Positions 11,752 through 22,900 of a stretch of DNA of 64,000 nucleotides are shown one piece after another (the first letter of the stretch is position 1; each line of letters starts with the position of its first letter). Origin of the DNA: Darksidea phi (Eukaryota; Ascomycota; Dothideomycetes; Pleosporales; Lentitheciaceae); the NCBI GenBank assembly GCA_030770425.1, contig JASJFT010000019.1, positions 124,001-188,000 of the forward strand, in the 5' to 3' direction. The position numbers were made by a program, and so were the translations under genes. The notes under the pieces are model-generated. The model made no database searches. It saw nothing but the letters and a program-made list of their open reading frames with translations, and was not told where the DNA came from.

Positions 11752-11872
11752 AATTCTTCCAGAGAAGGCCACTAACCAGATGCCGCCGCGATGGTCCTCG
11801 AGCGTCTGCAGGAACGCGCTGCTGCTCGCATTCCAGATCTTGACGGTGCCGTCGTACGATGTCGACGCCGGC
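11752..11872 (-). pseudogene. Short WD40-repeat relic
   Basis: On the minus strand about 40 residues read as one WD40 unit, with STSYDGTVKIWNAS, then a LEDHRGGIW turn and VAFS. The unit differs in sequence from the WD40 relic at 8643-9176, so it comes from another gene. It is flanked by sequence with no continuing repeat. A remnant of a WD40 or NACHT-WD40 gene is the simplest reading. Confidence 0.6.
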
Positions 11873-12110
11873 CGGGTCGAGGACGGCTACACCGAACAGG
11901 CCCTTAACCTCACTGCAGCAAACGAAAGTATCTGTAGATACCTTAGGTTGGTCAGATAATACTAGGTGGTAGGGACCCCACAGTAGCAGTCACAGAAGAC
12001 GATGGAGAAGAGAATAAGACCTAGTATTGAAAGCGTTGAAAAAGCAAGGTACAGGTCATCGTCGTTCAGAACAGTCTCCCACCTCAAACCGACCATTCTC
12101 CCTCAGACAC

Positions 12111-13600
12111 TCATTTCGAAGACGCCAGAGCGCCCGCATCGAGCATCTCCACGTTTTCCCAAACTTGCTCGCCTCGTGAACTTGAACCTCTCTTAACGGG
12201 GATCACTCCCGCATCCTCCAACTCACCCTTCAAAGTTTTCTTCCCACCATCGCTTGCCCACTCGGCGCTCTGCAATGTGGATGCCCCAGACTCCTCGTCG
12301 AATCGCCCACAATTGTACTTGTCCAACGTGTTCTTGCGGACCGGCTCATTGTTACATGGTATTGGGGCAGGTTCGGATGGGCGGGTACGCATCATTCGAA
12401 GGTACGGTGCCAGAGACGGGAGGTTTGCGATAATCAAGCCGATCAACATATCGAGAGAACCCCAAAGTACTGCAGAGATCCAAATTAGTCATCGGTACCT
12501 TGGCTGCAAGTCTATGGCGCTGATTTGATGATACTGAGCGGACAATAGTGTAATTCACTTTACAGGCGACACAGAAATGATTAGGGCGCCTTGGTACTAC
12601 ACCTCAACCGGGAAAGATTTTGCTAAGATGTGATACTTACTAATAATTGTAATTGATATAGTGCCCTTGCCATTGCGTGGCGCAAGTCTGATGGACAAGA
12701 ATCGAGTCAACGAGAATGCTATGTTGATAATTCCGAGGCCGAATGTGCAGTAAACTCCCAACCGGACGGCTCCTCTGATATTGAGGATGTGAATAAAGGT
12801 AAAAGGAAGGAGGAATACTGGATGATATATGTCAGATTTTCGATACTGCAAGTGATGCCACACCGTAGAAGCGTCTGGAGACTCACTAATCAAATCGGAG
12901 AAGAAGTTGAACGCCCACGCTGTTTTGAAGACTGTGCCTGGTTGAGTGATGCAAGCGGTTGGACCGAGCGTCCTTTGACATGTTAATGAGGTTCATGTAG
13001 TTACAGAGTAATGGTAACACATCGAGCGAGGACGTACCAGTTTCTTTGTATTGGAAAACACAAGAAGAAGTTGAGCAGCATGGATGTGGTGTATGCCAAA
13101 ACGCAATAAACGATGGTACCGTATAATAAATGTCTGCTCGTTTTGAGGCATTCCGGGATAATCTGCCAGTAAAAGGCTAAAAGCGCTGCCTTAGACAGAT
13201 AGAACGAAGTAAAAAACGGGACGTTGGTAGCCCAAAATAACTACGAGGAAGATTAACCGGTAGTTCTCAAGCTGCGCTCGATCAGGTGAAGGTGTCTGCT
13301 TACCCTGAGTGCTCTCTGCAACGACTTCTTATCACCACGATATCCAGAAAGAAAGGGATCTACATCTTTGCGGAGGACATTCATACGGAAGAAGACAATA
13401 TCGAAAGATAAAGTCGTCGCAGCTGCGCACCACGCCAGGCAGATGAGCACATCGCCGGGAAAAAGCTTCTGACGGTTAATCCGGAGGCGCAGGTAGAGAC
13501 GTGCTAGAATCATGGCGGCAGTGATCGCGAGGAGAAGCCATATTATGATAAGAGTCGCTTCACCACTGGGACTATTGGGGCTAGTTATAGAACCGACCAT
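12111..13600 (-). CDS. SAT4/Pth11-like rhodopsin-domain membrane protein
   Basis: Five exons, 13600-13304, 13240-13038, 12972-12887, 12817-12641 and 12469-12111, join in frame with GT-AG sites to give about 373 residues. Seven hydrophobic segments fit the fungal rhodopsin-domain family (PF20684 type). Family blocks are FPGDVLICLAWCAAATTL, SKAALLAFYWQIIPE, the CITQPGTVFKTAWAFNFFSD loop-helix, and LDMLIGLIIANLPSL at the last helix, followed by a soluble polar tail. The role is unknown in general; some members act as G-protein-coupled-receptor-like sensors (Pth11). Intact despite lying between relics. Start is the ATG before the first membrane segment. Confidence 0.87.
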
Positions 13601-15942
13601 AGCTGCTCCAAAGGCTTTTATCCAGGTTCGTAGGGTACGGAATGTCGGGATTCGTAAGTCGTCGAAGGCCGGAACTGGCTGGACAAGAATTCTGGATGAC
13701 CGGCTACCATAGGCGCGTTTCCTTTATCAATTATCAATGTTGAATTCACAAGCAAGCAGGAAAGGGGGGTGGAGTGAGGGGCAAACTTTACAGGGCGGTA
13801 TCACCCCATACAACTGACCTTGAAAAGCCACCGAATGTGGCGTACAGAGGACCATTGGTGATGGTTCGCCAAGCCGGGGTGGACACCCTATTCCGGCTGC
13901 GCGAAACTTTATGCTGACGGGATATTTCAGGTCACTCCACAAGCTCGAAAGATTCGCAACCGTCCATCTGTTTGATCTTGGACAAGTTGGAAGAGATGAC
14001 GCGCTACGATTTGCTCTCCATCCTCACTGTACCCTTTACTAAATGTTGTTACCCTCTGCCATTTGCGCCTGCGGTCCTAACGCCTGTGGTCCTGTAATCA
14101 GATGCAAAAAGAGGCGTCGGCCTAGCGGCCCAACAAACTTACGACCCGCGTCCACTGTCAAAAGAATGCACAGAAAAAAAACGCCCCACCATTGGATTGG
14201 AGCACATGCAATTCAGCCCCTCTCGCATCACAATGCAACCTTTCGCATCTTGTGTTCGCTCCGACCCGTCTCTCCCTCCGATCTGGCTTCATCTTATCAT
14301 TGTTGGCCCTTCCGCGCAAAAGGCTCTTCTGCCAGCCCGGGGTGAGCGAGAGTATAATTATACTCGATACGAGCCTAACCTGTCAGTGATGTAGTCCTCG
14401 TGTCAGAATCGCTGAGCATCGACTGCTGTTGCGCGGTGGCTTGGTCTAGGAGAATCGGTGAGCCTTCGCATTGCGCGGGCTTTGCGCTCGTGCGTTGAAT
14501 TCCGCCTCCCCCAGACTTTAAGGCTTGCATAAGAAAGCATGTACCATGGTACCGGATCCCGAACGACAGATCGGTGGGGCCGATGAAGGGAGTCTAGACC
14601 GAGCCACCGGGTGCACATTGCTATTTCGGAACGTGCCGTGACCTGAACGCCACCACCAAGTTTGCAGACCGGAGTGATGGAAGCGAAAAAGGTCCCCACC
14701 TTTTTAGTTGATGGACCGTACGACAACGTACTTCATAGGCATGTGAACCCACCCGAGTTCCAAGGAGCTTATTTTTATTGAGTCATGTTGCAGGCGTATC
14801 GAAGGCGTTCTGGCGCAATTAACTATCAGTTCGGACCACCAGCCACGCGTTAAATATTTTATTCCCCTATTAACTGACACGTTACCCTATCACCAGCATT
14901 ATATTCAAACCTGTTAAAAAAAAATGCCGCTACGTCGCTTAAATATCATAAAATATCGAATGAGTAGCAGCCATCGCGTCGTCAAACTCGCGGAATAACC
15001 CAAAATGGTGACATAAAAAGGTATTTCGTCCCGAATACCTTGAAACGCAAGAAGATTATTGGTTACAGTTATTACCTGTGATTACCTGAGGCTCACGTCA
15101 CGGTATGACTGCGAGGGCAACGGCCCGAGCCTTATGAAAGAGGGCGAGCTGTATACCGCGGGCAACGGCCAGAGCCTTAGAGAGGGTGTGGCGCGTACCT
15201 TTCTACGTTTTTAGTACTCTACCTATATAGAGATAATACGGAGTAAAGAAGAGGGTATATTATAGCTTAGGCTTAGCCTATATCTATCTTATAACGAGGA
15301 GACTTAGAAAAGAGGCTCGCTTATATAAGAGAAAATATAAAGTAAAAACCCTTATTCTTCTTCTTATAGATATTAATAATATTATTAATACTTATTATAG
15401 TTCTACTTCGAGGCTAGTCTATAATATAATTCGGACCTAACGTGTTTTATCACTCAACCGCCCACATGAGGTCAGTTCGTAGCGGTCACGTGATTGCGGC
15501 TGCCTGAGTTCGGTGCTTGATTGTTCCGTCCGTCCTTCATAAGCCGGGCGCGCCCCGCTTGGCTGGATCATAACAGGGGCTCTATTAACCTGTGTTTAAA
15601 AATTCAGATGCGCCTTTAGAAGTAGTATGAATTTGTTATATTACTTAAAATATTATATACTTTATATTCCGGCCACTATATTATATACAAGAAAGCAGCT
15701 GAATCTTACTTTTTAAGATTAAGGATCCCAGTTCGCGAATTCCGCTACTTGTCTTGGCCCCATTCTCTAACACGGGTGAAACACCTGACATGCATGGCGA
15801 GGGGGCTCTCGCTCTAGAGGAATTTAATCAGCTTCCTGGCAGTAGTCGTATCATTTCTCCAGCAATCTTACACCCGGCCGCATGCGCTTCCAAGCACCCC
15901 TTCATCGAGTTCCGCAACTATTAAACGATTAGACTGTTTCTC
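13601..15942. other. 2.3 kb intergenic region with AT-rich blocks
   Basis: No gene supported. It holds dispersed-repeat copy 2 (14953-15051), a pair of imperfect direct repeats built on GGGCAACGGCC.GAGCCTTA at about 15116-15180, and strongly AT/TA-rich blocks at about 15205-15450 and 15600-15725 that look RIP-mutated. Small frames at 14043-14394 and 14403-14726 lack family signal. A CACGTG-containing stretch lies near 15486. Confidence 0.55.
14953..15051 (-). repeat. Dispersed ~100 bp repeat, copy 2
   Basis: Matches copy 1 over its whole length; it codes GIRDEIPFYVTILGYSASL then TTRWLLLIR on the minus strand. Flanks are unrelated to those of copy 1, so only this fragment was copied. Confidence 0.85.
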
Positions 15943-18342
15943 GTGGATCGGAGCATCATTCACTTCACACACCGAAAATTTAATCGGATTAAACCTCAGA
16001 TCACTCCCACTTCGCTTAGCCCCACCGCCCATGCTCAGAACGCCACGGCGGCTATACACGATATGTCAGACTTGAGAGTAGGATGGCAAGCCGGCCCAAC
16101 AGGGCGAGGTACCTTCACTCTCGTTTACAGCTGCCTATTCACCATCTTTACCAGCACTTGGACAGTATTGCATCTCAACATACCAGGACCCTACGACGGA
16201 CCGTGGATGAAAGAATTGAGAAAGGCGAAGTGGATGGCCATAACTATCCTAATGCCTGAACTTGTTTTCTCCAAAGCAATTTGCGATCTGCGGCTCGCTC
16301 TGAACGATCTACGTGAGTTTGATGAGGAGCTCAAAGAGAAATACAAGGACAATCTTAAGTGGAGTGTTGAAAATGAGGACATCAAACTCACCTGGAGCTG
16401 GGTCGTGCAATATGGTCCGCGCGCGAGTCTTCTCTATTGGATTCTAGGGCTTTCTCAACCAAAAGCTCTACAAAATAAGAATGCAAATAAGACAGCGAGT
16501 CACAAGCGTGACACTTCGATCGCAAGGAGTTCTTTCGATGTCGAAGATGGTAAAGACGCACTTTTCGCAACCAGAGAGCCACCAAAATCTGACTATCCTC
16601 AAACTGGTAGCACTCGGGAGCCCCGAGAGACCGCTCAGGATGCGAGTGTTGCTGTGGGTGACAGCTCCGCACAAGGAAACATTATATCCGGCATTGAGAA
16701 AGGTGGCTCGTCTTATGATGGTGCAGCCATTGAGAAAGAAAATCCCCAGGGCAGCCAACAAAAGCCGATTGAAAAGATAACCATAGAAAACCAAAAGCCA
16801 GATGAAGATAATAGCGACGGGCCCTCGAGTTTGCGGAAACGGCGAACGGAATCCCGTGTTCCGACCCCACGCCAACCCCGAAATGTGGTTGAGTATCTCC
16901 CCCGAATTCAATACTGGACATTGACACACGCGTACTTTGCGAATATGGGTGGCTTAATCTATACTGAATATTCCTTCAACCCAAACGATAAGGAGCCGGA
17001 ATATTACGTCCTCACAGGTGTCCAACTCGGCCATCGTTACACGTGGCTCAGCTCCAGCCATCCGCTACGAGGTTTAGTCCTTACAAAAGAGGATATAGAT
17101 GACAAAAGCAAGGCAGATGGATTTCTCAAGTTCCTTACCGTCATACAAGTCACATGGCTTGTCCTGACGGTCATTTTCAGACATGTAAATGGGCTTCCTG
17201 TGTCTCAGCTCGAGATTGCGACCTTGGCATTCGCTGTATCTGCAATCGCCACATACGCAGCTAACTGGTGGAAACCAAAAGATATTTCGCGACCAACACT
17301 GCTACAGAGGCCCGGCGAGAAATTTGTGCACGAGAACATGCCTAACCCGACCCAAGGTTTCACGCTGCGGCTAAGAAATCCCATTAAAGCGGCAGAGAGG
17401 GCCAAAGCCATTCCGCAAGAGTACTTTGTTGCAAACGACGTTGTTTGGATGGAAGGGGGTGTACCAGTGATCTTCAGCATCATGGCGGTCTCTTCCCTGG
17501 TCTTCGGCGGCCTCCACTGCCTCGCATGGAATTCTGAGTTCCCATCGCGAGCGGAACTCATGTTGTGGAGAGCCAGCAGTCTCACCTCCATGATCCTCCC
17601 CATTATTTCACTCGCGTTCAGCCTCTACCTAAATTACATTGCAACCACCTATACCAACAACAAGCTCATATCTTCTCTTTTGGAGAAGCTGAAGCCCCTG
17701 GACGCAATGTCGGAAGAATTTTGGAAAGCACTGAACGAGCCTTCCTTTACTCATTGGGATCAGGAAGAGCGCATTATCCTTATCTCGATCCCCACCGGAC
17801 TACGCAATTTCGATGAAAAGCATCCGAAAGAAAAACGCTCGCAACTTGAAAAGGATGGCAAATGGGCACATTATGACGTTATCTGTTGGGAAGTCATGCA
17901 TTTCTTCGAGAATCTACAGCACTTTTACGAATGGTGGAAAAAGGCGAAAAAGGGCGACGGAGACGCCTACCTGCTCCAAAAACTGCTAGATCATATGATC
18001 CGGATGGAACGATTCTCTTCAAGTGAGTCGCTCGCTTTTTGGGATGACTTTGAAAGCCATCTCAAAGACACTATCCTACCGCCCAGTGATCCTCTTCTTG
18101 GGAGGGAATGCATCCGTCACTTCCTGAAAGTGGCGGACCAATTCAAAACAGAAGAGAAACAGGTACAAAAGTGGAAAGATGCTTGCAATTGGATTTCTCA
18201 ATTTCTTGTTATTAGTACTGGTGTTGTTTATGTTGCCTCCCGTCTCATTATACTCGTTCTTTTGTTTACTTCCCTTAGGGCTGTTCCGAAGGGTGTGTAT
18301 GAAAATACGCCGTGGACTAGATTTCTTCCGAGTATCTCTTGA
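15943..18342 (+). CDS. Large multi-pass membrane protein, unknown
   Basis: A single uninterrupted frame. The first ATG gives 799 residues; a second ATG at 16063 (MSDLRVGWQAGP) gives 759 and sits just before the first conserved-looking stretch, GRGTFTLVYSCLFTIFTSTW, so it may be the true start, or an upstream signal-peptide exon may be missing. There are hydrophobic segments near residues 65-85, 405-425, 430-450, 510-540, 560-590 and 760-790, and a polar, low-complexity middle (about 170-310). I recall the RGT-LVYSC-LFTIF-TWTVLHLN block from fungal hypothetical proteins but know no function. Although flanked by RIP-mutated DNA it has no stops, so it is either recent or selected. Confidence 0.75.
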   Translation: MDRSIIHFTHRKFNRIKPQITPTSLSPTAHAQNATAAIHDMSDLRVGWQAGPTGRGTFTLVYSCLFTIFTSTWTVLHLNIPGPYDGPWMKELRKAKWMAITILMPELVFSKAICDLRLALNDLREFDEELKEKYKDNLKWSVENEDIKLTWSWVVQYGPRASLLYWILGLSQPKALQNKNANKTASHKRDTSIARSSFDVEDGKDALFATREPPKSDYPQTGSTREPRETAQDASVAVGDSSAQGNIISGIEKGGSSYDGAAIEKENPQGSQQKPIEKITIENQKPDEDNSDGPSSLRKRRTESRVPTPRQPRNVVEYLPRIQYWTLTHAYFANMGGLIYTEYSFNPNDKEPEYYVLTGVQLGHRYTWLSSSHPLRGLVLTKEDIDDKSKADGFLKFLTVIQVTWLVLTVIFRHVNGLPVSQLEIATLAFAVSAIATYAANWWKPKDISRPTLLQRPGEKFVHENMPNPTQGFTLRLRNPIKAAERAKAIPQEYFVANDVVWMEGGVPVIFSIMAVSSLVFGGLHCLAWNSEFPSRAELMLWRASSLTSMILPIISLAFSLYLNYIATTYTNNKLISSLLEKLKPLDAMSEEFWKALNEPSFTHWDQEERIILISIPTGLRNFDEKHPKEKRSQLEKDGKWAHYDVICWEVMHFFENLQHFYEWWKKAKKGDGDAYLLQKLLDHMIRMERFSSSESLAFWDDFESHLKDTILPPSDPLLGRECIRHFLKVADQFKTEEKQVQKWKDACNWISQFLVISTGVVYVASRLIILVLLFTSLRAVPKGVYENTPWTRFLPSIS

Positions 18343-18854
18343 CGGAAATTTGAGAGCATTTTTCTATCACGCGGATGGGCCTGTGAGCGCTGCTGAAGCC
18401 TTGCCTTCGTAGCTGAAAACCTTCAACACTTAAACAAGTGATAGATGTGCGCCAACGGTGGCTTTCTAAGAAATCTATTAATTATTCTTAAGAGAAACTT
18501 TAATAATAAAGAGAAGAGATTAAGTATCTTCATAAAGCGCTTCTTAATAAGTTAATAAAAGTCTAAGTAAAAATCTAAAGAATACAGAAATAAGACAAGT
18601 TTCTTATGAAGTAGACTAGAACTTAGTTATAAGTACTTAAAGCTAAAATTAATAACTTCTATATCTATACGTCTTCTCTATTTTCGGATGGTATTCAGCT
18701 TACCAGTTTGTTAGACGGTTGAAAGAGTTAGGCCTACGATCAAGCAATTCTACTACTACCGTCTAGAGATACAAGGCAAAATTCTATACGGTATTCCTCG
18801 GTTATATAGAATAATTTTTATATTAATACCTTGAATTATCACAACTTTCCCGTT
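18343..18854. other. AT-rich, RIP-like tract
   Basis: From about 18420 the sequence is dominated by TA/AT dinucleotides with no open frame. It grades into the DUF6601 relic. I see no gene. Confidence 0.6.
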
Positions 18855-19694
18855 CTTACTTTCTTTTATATCGTACCGTATATATCCATTCGTTCAGATA
18901 TATCCACAAGCAAAGAAGGATAAACTAAGCTAAAATAACTACTACTCCCATTAAGGTCAGGATACTAAACCAACGGTATATAGAATAAATCGAAACCTAA
19001 TAAGAGGCTATAAACTACTTGACCGCTAGTTTAACTTATATAGCTTTTAAAATACTAGAACTACGGCGAATACGAAGAGGATAGGCCTATAGAGCCGGCC
19101 GAAAAAATCTTTATATTGTCTATATACCTGTTCGTAGTGGAATTTGCGAAGGAGTAGCGGGGTATATAAGTTAAGTCGTGTGAGCCTTAGTTCGCTGTAG
19201 TGATATCTTCCCGATACGTCTGAGTCCTTAATATGGTAGAGTTCTGTAGAGAATCGACAGAAAGACGCCTAATTAATATCCTTTAGAATAAGGCTAAGGC
19301 TGTCCTGCTACGTAATATTGAAATCAGACTCGTGCTGGATTAGATATCTATAAGTGCGTAGGAACCCTGTCGTAGCTTTGTAGATATCGCTTCGATAATT
19401 GCCTAAGCGGTCGGAACTCTCGCTCAGGTACATCTCCCAAAATGCGGGCGAGAGAAGATATCGCGGAAGAGGCTTGATGAATATGCGGTTGTGTATCCAT
19501 ATAAGATGCAGCCGAGGGTCTTCGGTGACGATGATCTCGCGGCCCTTCACCCGTTGACGATGTAGTGCGTTTATGTTGCTGCTAGATAAGGTTCTCATGA
19601 TCCACAATCGCGGCGCTATTGACTCTAGGTCTGACGACCAGAGCTCCTTCCTAAGGAACTCTCTTGCTAGAGCGGAGTCCATGAGCATGACCAA
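18855..19694 (-). pseudogene. RIP-mutated DUF6601 membrane-protein relic
   Basis: Minus-strand reading gives an N-terminal part free of stops (19694-19308) with HRQRVKGREIIVTEDPRLHL, IWIHNRIFIKPLPRYLLSPA and FWEMYLSES. It continues in the same frame through TAG stops into YHIKDSDVSGRYHYSELRLT, RLNLYTPLLLRKFHYEQVY and FFGRLYRPILFVFAVV. This is the fungal DUF6601 family, in which the second half is two membrane helices. Stops increase in the AT-rich part, and the last recognisable piece (LWIYLNEWIYTVRYKRK, near 18860-18910) is in another frame, so at least one indel is present. Function of the family is unknown. Confidence 0.8.
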
Positions 19695-19967
19695 AGGTAC
19701 GCCAGGTAACGTGGCTGTTGGTACTCCAGCTTCATCGGGATCCAGATCGCGAACAAGCTGATTTGATTTGGAGTCGCCTTGCTGCCTCAGACCGCAGCGA
19801 GCTCCTGCAGCCTTTCCGCCCCGGGCCAGCCTCGCCGCGCGCAGGTCGGCTGTGCTACTCTCTCAGCCTGGCTGTCCATATTCTCGCATCGTCACTCTGC
19901 GCACTATTAGAGCATTCCCAGCCTTTCGATGCGATCCACCGTCTTGCTTAGGTGTTGATATCCTGCA

Positions 19968-22900
19968 ATGGTACGTGGTGGGGGATGAAGAAGGCGCGCC
20001 AAGACTAACGCGGAACCAGGTCCGGCCGGTGACAGACGACGATATCGGGCTCAAGGTGCTCCGCGAGGCACCGGCCGAAGCAGCCCAGGCCATCGAGTGC
20101 GTTCGTTCCTGCTTCGCTTAATCGCCTGAACCTATACTAAGTTATGCCAGCATCGTTGCGATCCATGGCATCGGGGCGCATCCAGACGATACCTGGTACA
20201 AGAATATCGGTACGGCGGAGAACCCGCAATGGGTGAACTGGCTCGAAGAGAAAGATATGCTACCAGCGGCAGCGCCTAATGCACGCGTCATGCGATATGG
20301 ATACGGGTCGCAGTGGTTTGGGGAAGGGGCGGTGAGGCAGAATGTGTCAACGGTGGCCCAGCGGCTGCTCCTGGCTTTAGTGCGGAAACGAAAGGTATTG
20401 AGCCTATCTAGGAGGTGTTGCATAGTCGCTGATTCAGCTAGGAGTACCCATTTCGCCCATTGATCTTTATAGCGCACTGTTTTGGTGGGCTAGTCGTGCT
20501 GAAGGTCTGCGAGCCCCACCTACATACGCCCACAACTAATGCTTCCTAGGCGCTCCTAGATGCTCGATACGACAATGACGCATTGCCCGGTATCTTCGAT
20601 TCCACAACGGGGTTGTTGTTCTTCGGGACGCCGTTTCGAGGGGCGGAAGGAATGAGCCAGATGGAAATGCTGGAGGCAGCGCGGCGGGAATACCACGAGG
20701 ACGAGGTGCAGATAGACGTTCTAAAGATATTAGAGCCAGGGAACGAGTTTCTTCTGGAGGTAGTCGACCAGTTTTGCAGGATGCGGAGGCAGGCGAACAA
20801 GGCCGAGGTTGCATGTTTCTACGAGCTGCAGTCAAGCAATGTAGGGAAGATTGTAGGGAAGCAGGACCGGATAGTAGGTTTGGATATAGCTTTGCGTCTT
20901 GTTGAGGCTGACTATTGTGCCAGAGATTCGTGGTGAGCGAGAGCTCTGGCTGCCTCGATCTGTCGCACGGGACGAGCAAGTTCTCGCTCTACCGGACGCA
21001 CTTCAACATGAACAAGTTCGGGAAGCCGACGGAGGAAGACTTCGAAACGGTGAGGGATGTAGTCGAGAAGATGATCCGGGAATCTCACGGGCTCATGTTG
21101 ACCCGCTCTCAATGTAACTATGTTTCGTCCTAGGTACGAAATTAATAGTGTATGACTGACGGTCTCGCAGCCAAGGAATGTAACGACCCCACAGCGTCAA
21201 CACCACTTTCAGAACGGAACATTGGTATGAGGATTGTAGGAAATCGCTAAAAACGCCACTAACCTAGCACAGATTGTCTACGATCCCTCTCGTTTCCAGA
21301 ACAAGAGCAGAGATACAAACACATTGAAACCGCAAGGGACACTTGCCAATGGCTGCTCGAGGACCCTGAGTATCGAGCTTGGATGAACAAGTCTCGAGGA
21401 CTTTTCTGGATCAAGGGGAATCCTGGCGCCGGCAAGTCCGTACTCATGAAATTCGCCGTTACAGAGATGTGTCGAAGACAGCCTGGAAAGCTCGTTCTAT
21501 CCTTCTTTATCCACGGCCAGGGAACGGATCTACAGAAGACACCATTAGGTATATACCGCGCACTGTTAAACTCGATGCTCAAATACTTTCCAAACTACCT
21601 CTCTCAGCTTACTAGGATATTTGAAGACCAGGAGGAACGGTTCGGTGCCTATACAGCCAAGAGATGGGAGTGGATCGACAAAGAACTTCAAGACTTTTTA
21701 TCCGTTGTCCTAACGACGGGATCAAAGAATCACCCTGTTGCCATCTTTATTGACGCACTCGATGAGTGTGGGGAAAAAGCCGCTAGAAGCTTACTAACGT
21801 ACTTTAAGGACCTTATGGAAGATATTAAGAGTAAAGAGTCACAAGTAAAGATTTGTATTTCTTCTAGACACTACCCAATTCTCGGTATTAACACCATCCC
21901 AACAATTTCCGTAGAGGAGCGAAACATGGCGGACATCCGATCAGTGATCTGGAAACGGTTGATGAGAGAAATCAAAGAGAATGGAAAACGCAGCCGAATC
22001 CGGGAAGCGATCTTGTCAAGAGCTCAAGGAGTATTTCAATGGGTGGTTCTAGTCACTCCTTTGGTAATTTATGGACATACTACCGGAAAAAGGGAAGAGA
22101 AGCTATACGAAATGATTACGTCAATACCACAAGAGCTCGATAATCTATACGCTAGTATTCTAAGCGGATTCACAGAAGCTGAGAAAGACCAGATGGTCAA
22201 GCTCTTTCAATGGGTTCTTTTTGCCGAGCGACCATTGTCGAGGCAGGAGCTTCGAGAGGCTCTTGCTACCGATAAGGACATGATTGTCACGACTATTTCC
22301 GAAGTTCGGCGCCATGAAAATTGGTCGGAGACTTTGTTTCAGTTTGAAAGGTATATCTTGCACATATCAAGAGGCCTGGTGGAGTTTCAGACCCGTGATG
22401 TCTACGAACGATACGAGCCAGGCGGAGAGGAGCCGGACCGGGAGGCACAGTTCATCCATCAATCAGTTGCCGACTATCTACTAGCAGGATTTCTCAAGGC
22501 CGGCAAGCGTCAGCGGAACGTCACTCCATCCTGCGTTGGTGCTGGCCACTTTGAGGTATCAAGGTCATGTCTCAAATATTTGGCATTAAAGGAAGTATTA
22601 GAAGCGATCCAGCTACCTCGTAGTACTCTCTCAGCAAGATTTCCCTTAGTACCATATGCAACGCGGTTTGTGTTCGAACATGTCCGGAAGGTAGAACAAC
22701 AAGGGATACCGCAGCCTGACCTACTGATGCTCTTTCAGTGGGATGTGTGGTCTGAGTCGTTAGGGAAGATGGCAAACTTGTGGACCGTCTTTGACCCAAA
22801 TAGGGTCCACACGCCCATAGGTTGGCCGTTCGTTGGAACGACAACGCTTCATGTCCTGACCGCACTCGGCTCAAAAAGCGCTCTCGATACGTTCCTGCAG

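Noticed and set aside
14403..14726. 107-codon minus frame
   Set aside because: No family signal, no start context, and flanked by non-coding AT-rich sequence.
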